Positions 1 to 7,120 of a DNA stretch of 15,775 nucleotides are shown here, piece after piece. Origin of the DNA: Thermoproteota archaeon (GTDB lineage: Archaea; Thermoproteota; Methanomethylicia; Methanomethylicales; Methanomethylicaceae); contig JASFYK010000015.1 of the NCBI GenBank assembly GCA_030055545.1, positions 1-15,775 on the forward strand. Direction: 5' to 3'. The translations under genes were made by a program, and so were the position numbers. The stretch's first letter is position 1. Each line of letters begins with the position of its first letter. The notes beneath the pieces were generated by a model. That model had not been told where the DNA came from, ran no database searches, and saw nothing but the letters and a program-made list of their open reading frames with translations.

Positions 1-35
1 AAAGGGGGGGTTTGATTTAAGGGCGTTGGAAATGA

Positions 36-728
36 TCAGCTTCCCTTACTCTGCCCAATCTCTATCTTCTCCATAACGCCGACCTCAAACTCTACCGAAA
101 GTTCCTTCTCTGCAATGCAAACGATACTTAATCCGTCCTCTAACCGGATACCTTTCAAAAGTCTGAGGCTGATGCCCCTCCTTTCGAACACATCCGATTC
201 GGCGAGAAGGGTTTTTACCACTTCTTCGGCAATAGCATCCGTCTCTTGGCCATTGCCACCCCTGACATCAATGAAGTTTTTGGAAATGAGCTTGAGTGCC
301 CTCCTAAGCACCTCTGCCCTTGTTCTGTATGTTATCTTTGCTTTCCATACTGGTTGGGTGAATTCAATAATCCCTGCCTTGTAATCGACTGTATATCCTT
401 CACCTTCGGTAATCCTCATCCAGCCGTCCTTTCCAGCCTCCTTCACGTTGTGCTCTAGCACATGGATCTCCAAGCTGCCCCTCTCCGGCTTGTTCTTTAG
501 TCTCTTTCTAGCCTCGTCTTTTTTCAACTCGAGCACTTCGCTGATCTCTACCGTCTTGGAACCCTCGCTGTCGACTGCCTGCTGAGCCCCGAACTTGAAG
601 CCTCTGCAGGCAACCCCTACTGAAGGCGTTCCTTTGATGAGACCCTCTGCGCCAATCTGATCCATGGCAACCCCCTTGACGTTCTTTCGGAGGGTCTCTA
701 TAAGAAGATCTTCGATCTCTTGCAACAT
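36..728 (-). CDS. Last gene of tail operon; possible tail terminator/completion protein
   Basis: The 230-residue product is not firmly recognised. An N-terminal helix (residues 1-18) is followed by a mixed region. A strongly beta-patterned stretch lies at about 103-138 with a YTVDYKAGIIEF core, and an alpha/beta C-terminal half at 139-222. The protein has no signal peptide or membrane segment. A short helix-first protein with a beta insertion at the edge of a contractile tail block fits a tail terminator or completion protein (role of Mu gp37, P2 gpU or Pvc16), which caps tube and sheath; this is inference from position and size. A second adaptor of the baseplate periphery is an alternative. 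The ATG at 728 has a GAGTGA ribosome-binding site seven bases upstream that overlaps the stop of the preceding gene. No further start codon follows in the remaining 35 bases. Confidence 0.7.
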   Translation of the reverse strand: MLQEIEDLLIETLRKNVKGVAMDQIGAEGLIKGTPSVGVACRGFKFGAQQAVDSEGSKTVEISEVLELKKDEARKRLKNKPERGSLEIHVLEHNVKEAGKDGWMRITEGEGYTVDYKAGIIEFTQPVWKAKITYRTRAEVLRRALKLISKNFIDVRGGNGQETDAIAEEVVKTLLAESDVFERRGISLRLLKGIRLEDGLSIVCIAEKELSVEFEVGVMEKIEIGQSKGS

Positions 729-734
729 ATCATG

Positions 735-1421
735 TCACTCTTGCAGAATGGCCCCAGATCGGATCCTTGATGAATAGTGAATGACGTTGCCAATCCTTGG
801 GGTGCACTCCGGATTGGTATTCCTGAAGGTGACTGTGAGCACTTCTTTTTCCGGAGATGGGTTCTTAGCCCTATAGCGGTACCACACATTCTCGTTTGGG
901 GAGAGCAGATATTCGATGTAAGGGTTCTCGGTCCCCTTTGGTCTGAGCTTGGATCTCTCGTGCACGTAAATGTCACTGACCACTGAGCTCGTGCCGTCGA
1001 TGTACTCAAATGTTATCTCGAGCGTCTTCGTGTCCCCGTTCTCTGCCCCTGACCAGTAGTCCATTGACTCGAACTTTGCGGCGACGCCGAACCTGCAGAT
1101 TACCCGTTCGGATCCCTTTTGAGCGACCCATTGCCTCGTGATCAGCCCGACCACAGGAGAGTCGTAGGAGGTCTTCTCCCCTGGCACAACCTCGTTCAGT
1201 GCATAAGAGGTTCCCACAGGGCTAACCATGTTGAGCAGGGTTTCGGTCTGCTCCATGCTATCGATGTAGCCTCTCAGTTTCTCGAGTTTTGCCTCGAGCT
1301 CTTGTATGTCCCCGAGGATCTCCTCCTGCATTCTGTTCCAGTCCTCAGACCTTATCACTTCACCAGGTTTTCTCAGAATTGGCTTGAATTTACCCACAAA
1401 CTCACACTCCTTTTTGATCAT
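735..1421 (-). CDS. Fibre-like or receptor-binding baseplate appendage protein
   Basis: The 228-residue product follows the gpI-like gene, where Mu and P2 relatives encode tail fibres. Residues 12-24 (KPILRKPGEVIRS) lead into a charged heptad-like helix at about 25-59, probably a trimeric coiled coil. The rest, 75-228, is beta-rich with many aromatic and acidic residues and has no match I recognise. The layout of short attachment segment, coiled coil and beta domain suits a target-recognition protein docked on the baseplate; this is inference. No chaperone gene for fibre assembly is visible. The ATG at 1421 lacks a clear Shine-Dalgarno match. A GTG at 1397 (residue 9) has GGAGTG seven bases before it and may be the true start, giving 220 residues. 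Confidence 0.75.
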   Translation of the reverse strand: MIKKECEFVGKFKPILRKPGEVIRSEDWNRMQEEILGDIQELEAKLEKLRGYIDSMEQTETLLNMVSPVGTSYALNEVVPGEKTSYDSPVVGLITRQWVAQKGSERVICRFGVAAKFESMDYWSGAENGDTKTLEITFEYIDGTSSVVSDIYVHERSKLRPKGTENPYIEYLLSPNENVWYRYRAKNPSPEKEVLTVTFRNTNPECTPRIGNVIHYSSRIRSGAILQE

Positions 1422-1431
1422 CGCCCATTGA

Positions 1432-2340
1432 CTAGATCACCCTGACTCTTGATGCCACTCCAGCGGCCCTCATCCTCGAGACGAACCTCTCCACGTCCGC
1501 GACCTCGAGGCCGCTCCTCTTCAGTGCCCCCGACTTGATCCTCACCTCGAAAGAGGCAGGGGCATGGCCTTCCCATTCAAACCTAATTGTGAGATAAGGG
1601 ATCCCCTTCGTGAACGTGTGCTCGTCGAACTTTGCGGAATCAAAAACGCCCAGCAGCCCGCTCAGGGACTCGCTATACTTCCAGATGGAACCCTCCCTAA
1701 GAAGCTTGGGAAAACCCTTAACCTCGATCTTGTCAGTTACATCCTCCCCGTTGAGCTCTGCCTTTCCCTTTGAAAGCATTATCTCCTTGCCGCCAACTAG
1801 CGTTCCTTTGAACGTCACAGTGCCGCCTGTCTTCAGGTTTGTCAGTGTGGGGTCCTTGACCTCCCCGCCCTCCTCAACCGAGATCCTTATCCTCGGATCC
1901 ACGTCCTCCACAGTCCTGCTGCTGATTGTCCAAGTTTCGCCTGCCATGACCTTCACCTCCTCTGAGAGTGTAAGAAGAGGGTTCTCGATGATCTCGACGT
2001 CCCCTTCTGAAGCAGTTCCTATCAGCCCCATAACCGATTCGAGTATGGCCCTGACCGTGCCGCCCCCGCGGTAGTCACTCACTGCCCTGCGGATCCTCGA
2101 CCTGTACTTCTCGTCGTCCTCCCCTTGCATCCTCTTTGATACAACGGCTGCACCCAAGCGATCCAGGTCTTGGCCCGTTGCGGAATCTACCCAGTGCGCC
2201 CTCATTATCTCTGCGATCTGGTCATCAGCGTCGTCGAGCTGGGATGCAAAGGAAGAGATGAAAGCGTACACAAGGGAACCCCTGTCCCACCCCCTGTAGA
2301 ACTTGGGGAGCCTGTCGCACATCTTTTCTGCTCTACTCAT
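1432..2340 (-). CDS. Baseplate protein, P2 gpI / Mu gp48-like
   Basis: The N-terminal 110 residues show the gpI pattern: LPKFYRGWD, then DSATGQDLDRLG, a charged ExDEKYRSRI segment and YRGGGT before a helix. gpI-type proteins sit between baseplate J and the fibres and form part of the wedge. Residues from about 110 on form a longer beta-rich extension (with GGKEIMLSKGKAELNGEDVT) ending in an alpha/beta segment at 245-302, which the short gpI proteins of model phages lack. The ATG at 2340 is preferred. It overlaps the J stop by 8 bases and gives MSRAEKMCDRLPK; the open frame extends to a GTG at 2367, which would add nine residues and overlap J by 35 bases. The product acts in the baseplate, directly downstream of J as in Mu. 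Confidence 0.85.
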   Translation of the reverse strand: MSRAEKMCDRLPKFYRGWDRGSLVYAFISSFASQLDDADDQIAEIMRAHWVDSATGQDLDRLGAAVVSKRMQGEDDEKYRSRIRRAVSDYRGGGTVRAILESVMGLIGTASEGDVEIIENPLLTLSEEVKVMAGETWTISSRTVEDVDPRIRISVEEGGEVKDPTLTNLKTGGTVTFKGTLVGGKEIMLSKGKAELNGEDVTDKIEVKGFPKLLREGSIWKYSESLSGLLGVFDSAKFDEHTFTKGIPYLTIRFEWEGHAPASFEVRIKSGALKRSGLEVADVERFVSRMRAAGVASRVRVI

Positions 2341-3910
2341 ACTTCTCACGCACCCCAAATGTAACACTCACATTCCTCGGAATTGCCCTTTCATCCGTTT
2401 CGATCCTGATGTTCTCGCCCCGGCTGAGCAAGGGCTCCCCTGTCCTATAAGCCGCAAGCTTCAGTTCCCTCACATCCCAGACCCCGTCCACCGCTAGGCA
2501 CGAAGCTATTATTTTTGAATACAGCACATCCTCGGCGATCTTTAGCGATGCGATATAGCCCCTGACTGACGCCTCCACATCCCTCAGGATCCTTCCAGGA
2601 TCCGATGGTGCCTCAATGATGACGGTCATCGACACATCGATATGCACTATCTTGGGTCTCAGAAACTCCACCCTGATGCCTGCGGCCCTGGTCTCGTCTA
2701 TCACCCTCCTTATCTCTGACTCATCGCCGCCGTCCACCACGACCCTGACTATGCCAGGGACTCCGCCTGGCATCTCGTCGATGAGTATGGAATTGACGCC
2801 TTTGACCGACTTGAGAGCGGAGTCGAGCGATGAAGGCGTAGCTTTGGCTGCGAACTCAAGCGCATGCCTTGCCCTCTCCCTAAGCTCTTCGTCTGTCTCT
2901 GCCTCAGATCCGTTGGAGATGTCACCCTTGTTTATCACATATTCTACCCCGACAACCGGCTGCGGCATTATTGTTATCGCACCCGCGGGCACATTCCCCT
3001 TCTTACCGGGCACTGTGCAGACGACCGACACATCACACTCCCACCTCCCCCCTTCGGCAGGGAGCAGCACCCCGTCTTCAGTCGTAAGGAAAACCTTTGC
3101 ATCTTCAGGGGTCGTCGAAACTGTGGAAACCTTCGTGTTCTTTGGGATCCTTATCTGCTGGAATGCCGTATAGTCGATCTTGAAGACCGTGCGGGGGTCT
3201 GGCTTTCTGCCTCCCGAGCGCCATGTCAACCTCCTTCCGGACAAGCCGTACTCAGAGGGCGTGAAGACCGTGGCCTGCCCGCCGGAGATGCCCTCGACTT
3301 TGTTTATCTCCTTTACCAAGACGTTCTTCATCTCATAGCTCTCGGAACCGTCATAGAGATGGACCTCTCCAGCCACCTCGATCTTCTCTGGTTCACTTGA
3401 CCTTCCGAATGTTACCCTTCCTGAAGAAGGCCTGGGCGGCCTCCTTGTTATCCCTAGCAGCGAGACCGTCATATCCAGCGCCTCGCCGGTCGCAGTCTCG
3501 AGGAAACCCGCCCTGTACGCGGCATCGAGCTGCTCGTAAAGGAACTCTATCTCCCTGCTTATGCCCTCTACGAGCGTCCTGAGCACGCTCCCGGTACTGG
3601 TATCCGTAAGCCCGCCGGGTCTGGCATACCTGTATGTCACAGTGAAAGTGGTTCCTTCGTCTGGACTTTCCCCGCCCGCGACCCACTCGACTGAGTTGCC
3701 TGAGAGCCTGCAGTCCTTCGTGCTGGAGAACTCTTTCTCCCTCCTTCTAGATATGCCCGAGATCTTGATTATTTTGGTAACGGGGGCATTCGTAAGCCTG
3801 TAAGCCGCCCTCCCCCCTTCGTACTTGAAAGCCTCGGACGCTTCCACTCCCGTTATGCGCGCCAAGACATCTTCCGTGATCTGATCGTAGCCCTTGACCC
3901 TGAATGGCAT
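2333..3910 (-). CDS. Baseplate assembly protein J (gp47/J-like)
   Basis: The 525-residue product carries the J core. The family's acidic signature ISNGSEAETDEELRERAR lies at 331-348, followed by the SSLDSALKSVKGV helix and an alpha/beta C-terminal domain reaching LKLAAYRTGE. J-like proteins form the wedge ring linking the spike and hub to the sheath and trigger sheath contraction. The length exceeds the roughly 300-350 residues of P2 or Mu J because of extra N-terminal material. Two similar beta modules, at about 43-95 and 197-248, share the pattern KI.GIS, then a hydrophobic stretch, LSG, W, GG, PD, T.F and Y. The helical segment EFLYEQLDAAYRAGFLETATGEALD (127-146 core) lies between them and is the conserved start of J. 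The ATG at 3910 follows a strong GGAGGTG, one base after the gp25-like stop. Confidence 0.93.
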   Translation of the reverse strand: MPFRVKGYDQITEDVLARITGVEASEAFKYEGGRAAYRLTNAPVTKIIKISGISRRREKEFSSTKDCRLSGNSVEWVAGGESPDEGTTFTVTYRYARPGGLTDTSTGSVLRTLVEGISREIEFLYEQLDAAYRAGFLETATGEALDMTVSLLGITRRPPRPSSGRVTFGRSSEPEKIEVAGEVHLYDGSESYEMKNVLVKEINKVEGISGGQATVFTPSEYGLSGRRLTWRSGGRKPDPRTVFKIDYTAFQQIRIPKNTKVSTVSTTPEDAKVFLTTEDGVLLPAEGGRWECDVSVVCTVPGKKGNVPAGAITIMPQPVVGVEYVINKGDISNGSEAETDEELRERARHALEFAAKATPSSLDSALKSVKGVNSILIDEMPGGVPGIVRVVVDGGDESEIRRVIDETRAAGIRVEFLRPKIVHIDVSMTVIIEAPSDPGRILRDVEASVRGYIASLKIAEDVLYSKIIASCLAVDGVWDVRELKLAAYRTGEPLLSRGENIRIETDERAIPRNVSVTFGVREKYE

Positions 3911-3911
3911 G

Positions 3912-4331
3912 TTATGCCACCTCCAAGTGGAACGGATACCTTATGCTCAAAGTTCCCCCTCCTGATGCTGGAATGACCGTAATTTCTATAGTGACCAACC
4001 CCGGGTCATCCCTGTCTGGGATTGCTGTGACTGAGACCAGCTCCCTGATCCTTCTCTCTCCGGCGAGGCTCGAAGCAACCGTCCTGCGGATGAGGCTCAT
4101 TGATCTGTCGTTCCTCGGCTGCCCCAAGACCTCGCTGAGCCTCGAGCCGTAGCCGCCGTGACCTAGCTCCTCCATCTCCCCCACGGTTGTGGAGAGCCTG
4201 CAGATTATCGCCTGAGCCAGGTTGTCGATGCCATCGACTGTTGCCAGGTCGCCAGACTTATCGGCCGTCAAGTCTGCGCCTAGGCTATCTATCCTCAGCT
4301 TCAGGTCCCTGCCCAATTTCTCATCGCTCAC
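3912..4331 (-). CDS. Baseplate wedge protein, gp25/gpW-like
   Basis: The protein of about 139 residues matches the gp25-like family (called lysozyme-like, but structural). Near residues 37-70 it has DNLAQAIICRLSTTVGEMEE followed by a GGYGSRLSEVLGQP loop, which is the family's conserved glutamate and glycine-proline region; the C-terminal half is a beta sheet with VTIEITVIP. gp25 joins the first sheath ring to the baseplate wedges next to J, and it sits here between spike and J as in Mu (gene 46). I chose the GTG at 4331 because GAGTGA lies five bases before it. The open frame also allows a GTG at 4340 that sits immediately after GGAGA, which is too close. Confidence 0.9.
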   Translation of the reverse strand: MSDEKLGRDLKLRIDSLGADLTADKSGDLATVDGIDNLAQAIICRLSTTVGEMEELGHGGYGSRLSEVLGQPRNDRSMSLIRRTVASSLAGERRIRELVSVTAIPDRDDPGLVTIEITVIPASGGGTLSIRYPFHLEVA

Positions 4332-4347
4332 AACATTCACTCTCCAA

Positions 4348-5115
4348 TCAGTTTATGTTAACGATACCGCCCTTGATCTTGACCGTGGCTGTCCCTTCTA
4401 CGCTCGCCTGGACTCCGGCATTGAGCTCTGCAATGTTCGAAGCTTTGTTCTTAAGATTGTTTCCGGCTGTGACACTGATGTCTTTCGCGCCATCCACATT
4501 GACGTTATTGCCTGACGATAGGCTTAGATCTTTCGTGGTGGTTACTTTCAGGTTCGAAGCCGTGATTGAGATGTCGCCCTCCGCTTCGATTGCCGTGTCG
4601 CCCTTGGATTTGACCTTGACGTCACCGTTTGCCTCGATTGTGACGTCCCCGCCCCTCTGGATCGTGACCCTCGTCGCCCCCGCGGTCACCGTCACCTCCG
4701 CGTCCTTCAGGCATACTTTCATCCCCCCCGGGAGCTGGATGTAGACTCTCCTCAACTCCTTGTCTTCTTCATACGGCACAGAATAAACCAGTTCTCCGGT
4801 CTTACTGACGGGCGGGCGGTCTTTTTCGTTGTAAATTCGCCCTATCACTATCGGGGAGTTCACATCCCCCCCAACGAAGTCTATCAGCACAAGGTCGCCG
4901 ACGGAGGGGGGCGAGACCAGCCCGTATGTAGTTGTTGCGATCTGGACTCCCCTGAGCTCCAGCTCGCTGTTCTTGAGCCTGACGCTGCACTCGTAATTGT
5001 CCTTGTCCCCCTCGTCTGAGTGAGGGAATACGGATGTGACTATACCCAGCTCAGGCGTCCTGAGCTTGCTTATCTCCTTCCTAGCCACGTCTTTCATGGT
5101 TTTTACTATGCTCAT
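4348..5115 (-). CDS. Baseplate central spike, gpV/gp5/gp45-like
   Basis: The 255-residue product has the Phage_base_V layout. An OB-fold lies at about 22-100 (GIVTSVFP at the start, then SPPSVGDLVLIDFVGGD and SPIVIGRIY), followed by a linker and a repetitive beta-helix at 125-255 with alternating short strands such as GDVTIEANGDVKVKSKGD. The trimer would form the membrane-piercing needle beneath the tube, docking on the hub encoded just upstream. The C-terminus ends KIKGGIVNIN, and the HxH iron-binding tip of P2 gpV or phi92 spikes is absent; no separate PAAR tip gene was found in the window. No lysozyme domain is inserted, unlike T4 gp5. The start ATG overlaps the hub stop in an ATGA, with GGAGG about nine bases upstream. 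Confidence 0.93.
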   Translation of the reverse strand: MSIVKTMKDVARKEISKLRTPELGIVTSVFPHSDEGDKDNYECSVRLKNSELELRGVQIATTTYGLVSPPSVGDLVLIDFVGGDVNSPIVIGRIYNEKDRPPVSKTGELVYSVPYEEDKELRRVYIQLPGGMKVCLKDAEVTVTAGATRVTIQRGGDVTIEANGDVKVKSKGDTAIEAEGDISITASNLKVTTTKDLSLSSGNNVNVDGAKDISVTAGNNLKNKASNIAELNAGVQASVEGTATVKIKGGIVNIN

Positions 5116-6074
5116 TCCAACTTCCTCCTGCAGGTAAAAGTGCTGGTGAAACCCCTTGAGACGCTGAAGGTGTGCTCAACTCTGGTGACCTCATGGGAAC
5201 CGTCGATCTCACGGTCGTCAAACCCCTCAATCGTTATGGTGTCCCCAACCCTTATGCCTGGCTTCCCCTCAGCCATAACATTCAGAATTACCGAGTATTT
5301 CGAAGCCTCGAACAGAGCTTCGCCTGCCTTTTCCGCACTTTCGCTGTTCTTGAGCGAAGCCTCGGTTATCGCCAGCGCCCCCTCCCCGCCCTTTGCAGCC
5401 TTGAGCTCCTCTTTCGCAGTCCAGTGGTAGGTCTCTGCCCCCTTCGAGCTGACTGGGCTCTCCCCAAAGACCACCACCCCGTCGTACGGAGGCCCCTTCC
5501 TGACTGTCCAGACCTCCAACAGATCCTTCCCGTAGGCGAACCTGTGCTCCTTCCCCCCTCCGGCCCTCCTGAATATGAGCTTCCCATCCTTGTCAAAAAA
5601 GGCGTCCGCGCCGCAAAGTCGTCCCAGCCTGACAATGTGCTCTAGCAGGTTCGAGCGATCATCGATGGCGTAGTATGGATAGCTGATCCCATGCTCGAAT
5701 TCCTTCACGTCAACGCCCGCCTCTTGCGCGAGGGCAACCACGATCTCTCCTGAGGTTTGGCTCAAGAATACCATGTTTGACCTCTTCCTTAGCAGCTTCG
5801 ATCCGATTCCGTCGATCGAGATCGACACCGAATCGAGCCTCATATCCGCCCTTGCAACATTCCCGACCATGATCTTCTCCAAATTTCCGTCATAACCGAG
5901 CTTGAGCTCCGCCTCTTCCAGGGGCTTGAATCTGTATGAGGATTCCCGGCTTATGACCGCAGTCATACCGTCCACGGGGAGCCCCATCCCGCAGCTGGAC
6001 TTGATGAAGCTTACTCCGTCCCCTGTGCTGAACACCTTATCCCCTATTCTCATCTCGAATTCAGGATGCTTCAT
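5112..6074 (-). CDS. Baseplate hub protein, gpD / gp27 / Mu gpP-like
   Basis: The 320-residue product is a phage late control gene D type hub. It begins with a beta-rich segment (FEMRIGDKVF), then SVSISIDGIGSKLLRKR, a helix with SGEIVVALAQEAGVDV, and a YPYYAIDDRSNLLEHIVRLG segment that matches the conserved hub pattern. The C-terminal ring domain has GIRVGDTITIEGF and HEVTRVEHTFS near residues 275-305. Hub trimers continue the tube and cap the spike, whose gene follows with an ATGA overlap. The ATG at 6074 is chosen; one codon earlier is a TTG that an automatic call could prefer. GGGAG lies just upstream. Role and complex are firm; target specificity cannot be read from the sequence. Confidence 0.9.
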   Translation of the reverse strand: MKHPEFEMRIGDKVFSTGDGVSFIKSSCGMGLPVDGMTAVISRESSYRFKPLEEAELKLGYDGNLEKIMVGNVARADMRLDSVSISIDGIGSKLLRKRSNMVFLSQTSGEIVVALAQEAGVDVKEFEHGISYPYYAIDDRSNLLEHIVRLGRLCGADAFFDKDGKLIFRRAGGGKEHRFAYGKDLLEVWTVRKGPPYDGVVVFGESPVSSKGAETYHWTAKEELKAAKGGEGALAITEASLKNSESAEKAGEALFEASKYSVILNVMAEGKPGIRVGDTITIEGFDDREIDGSHEVTRVEHTFSVSRGFTSTFTCRRKLE

Positions 6075-6100
6075 CAAACTCCCGCCATGTGTTGATAATC

Positions 6101-7120
6101 CTAATTGCCCTTCTCAGGGGCTTTTTTCGGTCCCTCCTTTGTGGAATCCTGGGAAGCTGGCTCAAAGAGCCCGCCCTTGAACCCGCCATCCTCGCCAGGT
6201 GCAGCACTGCCTCCCTTATCGTCAGCGTAGCTCTCTTCGCTTTTCGCACGTCCGGACTTCTCTGCCCCCTTTTCCCCTTCCCGTCCTCCACTCTCCGAGG
6301 CGCCCCTCTCATCCTCTAGGCTGCCCGATTCGCTTTCTCCTCCCCGTCCCTTTACCTCCTCTTTCTCTCCGGGCCCTTTGCCTTCTTCCCCTTTCATCAC
6401 TTCATCTTTTTCAGTGTATGCCTTCCCGCCGCCCTCTCTGCCACTCTTTATCCCAGCTTCTTCACCGCCCTTCGGTGCCGCTTCGGCGGCTCCATTCTCC
6501 GGTCCTACTTTCCCCTCTGGGGCGCCCTCTTTTTCCTTGGTTTTCTCCTTTCCCTTCTCCTCCTCTTTGCCCCCTTCCTTCCCTCCTTCGCCCTCCTTGC
6601 CCCCTCCCTCTTTCTCTTTCTCTTTCTCCTTCGTGATCTCCTTTGTCTTCTCCTCGACTTCCTTGTCTGCTTCCCCCTTCTGGCTCGGTGCCCCTTTCTC
6701 TCCTGCACCTTCCTCCGGAGGCGGCTTCGCCTCCCTGAGAAGCATTGTGTACCTTATCTCCAAGGGTATCCCGTCGTGGACCCTCACCGAGAACCCCTCA
6801 AAGATGACCGTCGTGATGTCTTCAATGGCCCAGAGGTCAGAGGAGAATGGGATGAGCTCGCCAGAGTTGAACTTGGTTCTGATAGTCTTCAGCGTATCCG
6901 GCGCCCCCCTGCCTATCAGCCTCCCTTCCAGCCTCAAACACCGGGGATGCCTTCCCATGTCTTGGAAGATGTTCGATTGCGATCCAGGCACGGGGAGCTC
7001 GATCACCTTCCTCCTCGCCGAGACCTGGATCTCGTGGACGCTCCTTATCTCGACAGTGGCGCCCTCCTCGTCTCTGCGCTTTATCAGGTCAATGTCGTCT
7101 AGCTTGATATACACAATCAT
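6101..7120 (-). CDS. gpN/DNA-circularisation-like baseplate protein with long charged tail
   Basis: The first 130 residues form a compact beta-rich domain (IQVSARRKVIELPVPG, then PRCLRLEGRLIG, and a final GIPLEIRYTMLLRE) of the type found in Mu gpN, DNA_circ_N and GpU-like proteins between tape measure and hub. Such proteins stabilise the tube-baseplate junction. From residue 131 to 339 the sequence is almost only Glu, Lys, Gly, Ser and Ala, with runs of KEK, GGKE and EGG, and must be disordered. A LysM domain, common at the C-terminus of functional analogues in Firmicute tails, is not present. The start overlaps the tape measure stop in ATGA, with GGTGAGG just upstream. Family assignment of the head domain is likely but not certain; the function of the tail is unknown. 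Confidence 0.75.
   Translation of the reverse strand: MIVYIKLDDIDLIKRRDEEGATVEIRSVHEIQVSARRKVIELPVPGSQSNIFQDMGRHPRCLRLEGRLIGRGAPDTLKTIRTKFNSGELIPFSSDLWAIEDITTVIFEGFSVRVHDGIPLEIRYTMLLREAKPPPEEGAGEKGAPSQKGEADKEVEEKTKEITKEKEKEKEGGGKEGEGGKEGGKEEEKGKEKTKEKEGAPEGKVGPENGAAEAAPKGGEEAGIKSGREGGGKAYTEKDEVMKGEEGKGPGEKEEVKGRGGESESGSLEDERGASESGGREGEKGAEKSGRAKSEESYADDKGGSAAPGEDGGFKGGLFEPASQDSTKEGPKKAPEKGN

Noticed and set aside
1..35. A further gene or terminator after the last operon gene
   Set aside because: Only 35 bases remain. They hold a run of seven G and no start codon or T tract on the minus strand, so nothing can be called.
2616..3173. Plus-strand 185-codon frame opposite the J gene
   Set aside because: Ser/Thr/Leu-rich shadow of the strongly supported J protein, without recognisable domains.
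6505..6708. Arg/Lys-rich minus-strand frame that could resemble a DNA-binding protein
   Set aside because: It is the same low-complexity stretch read in another frame, within the charged tail gene.
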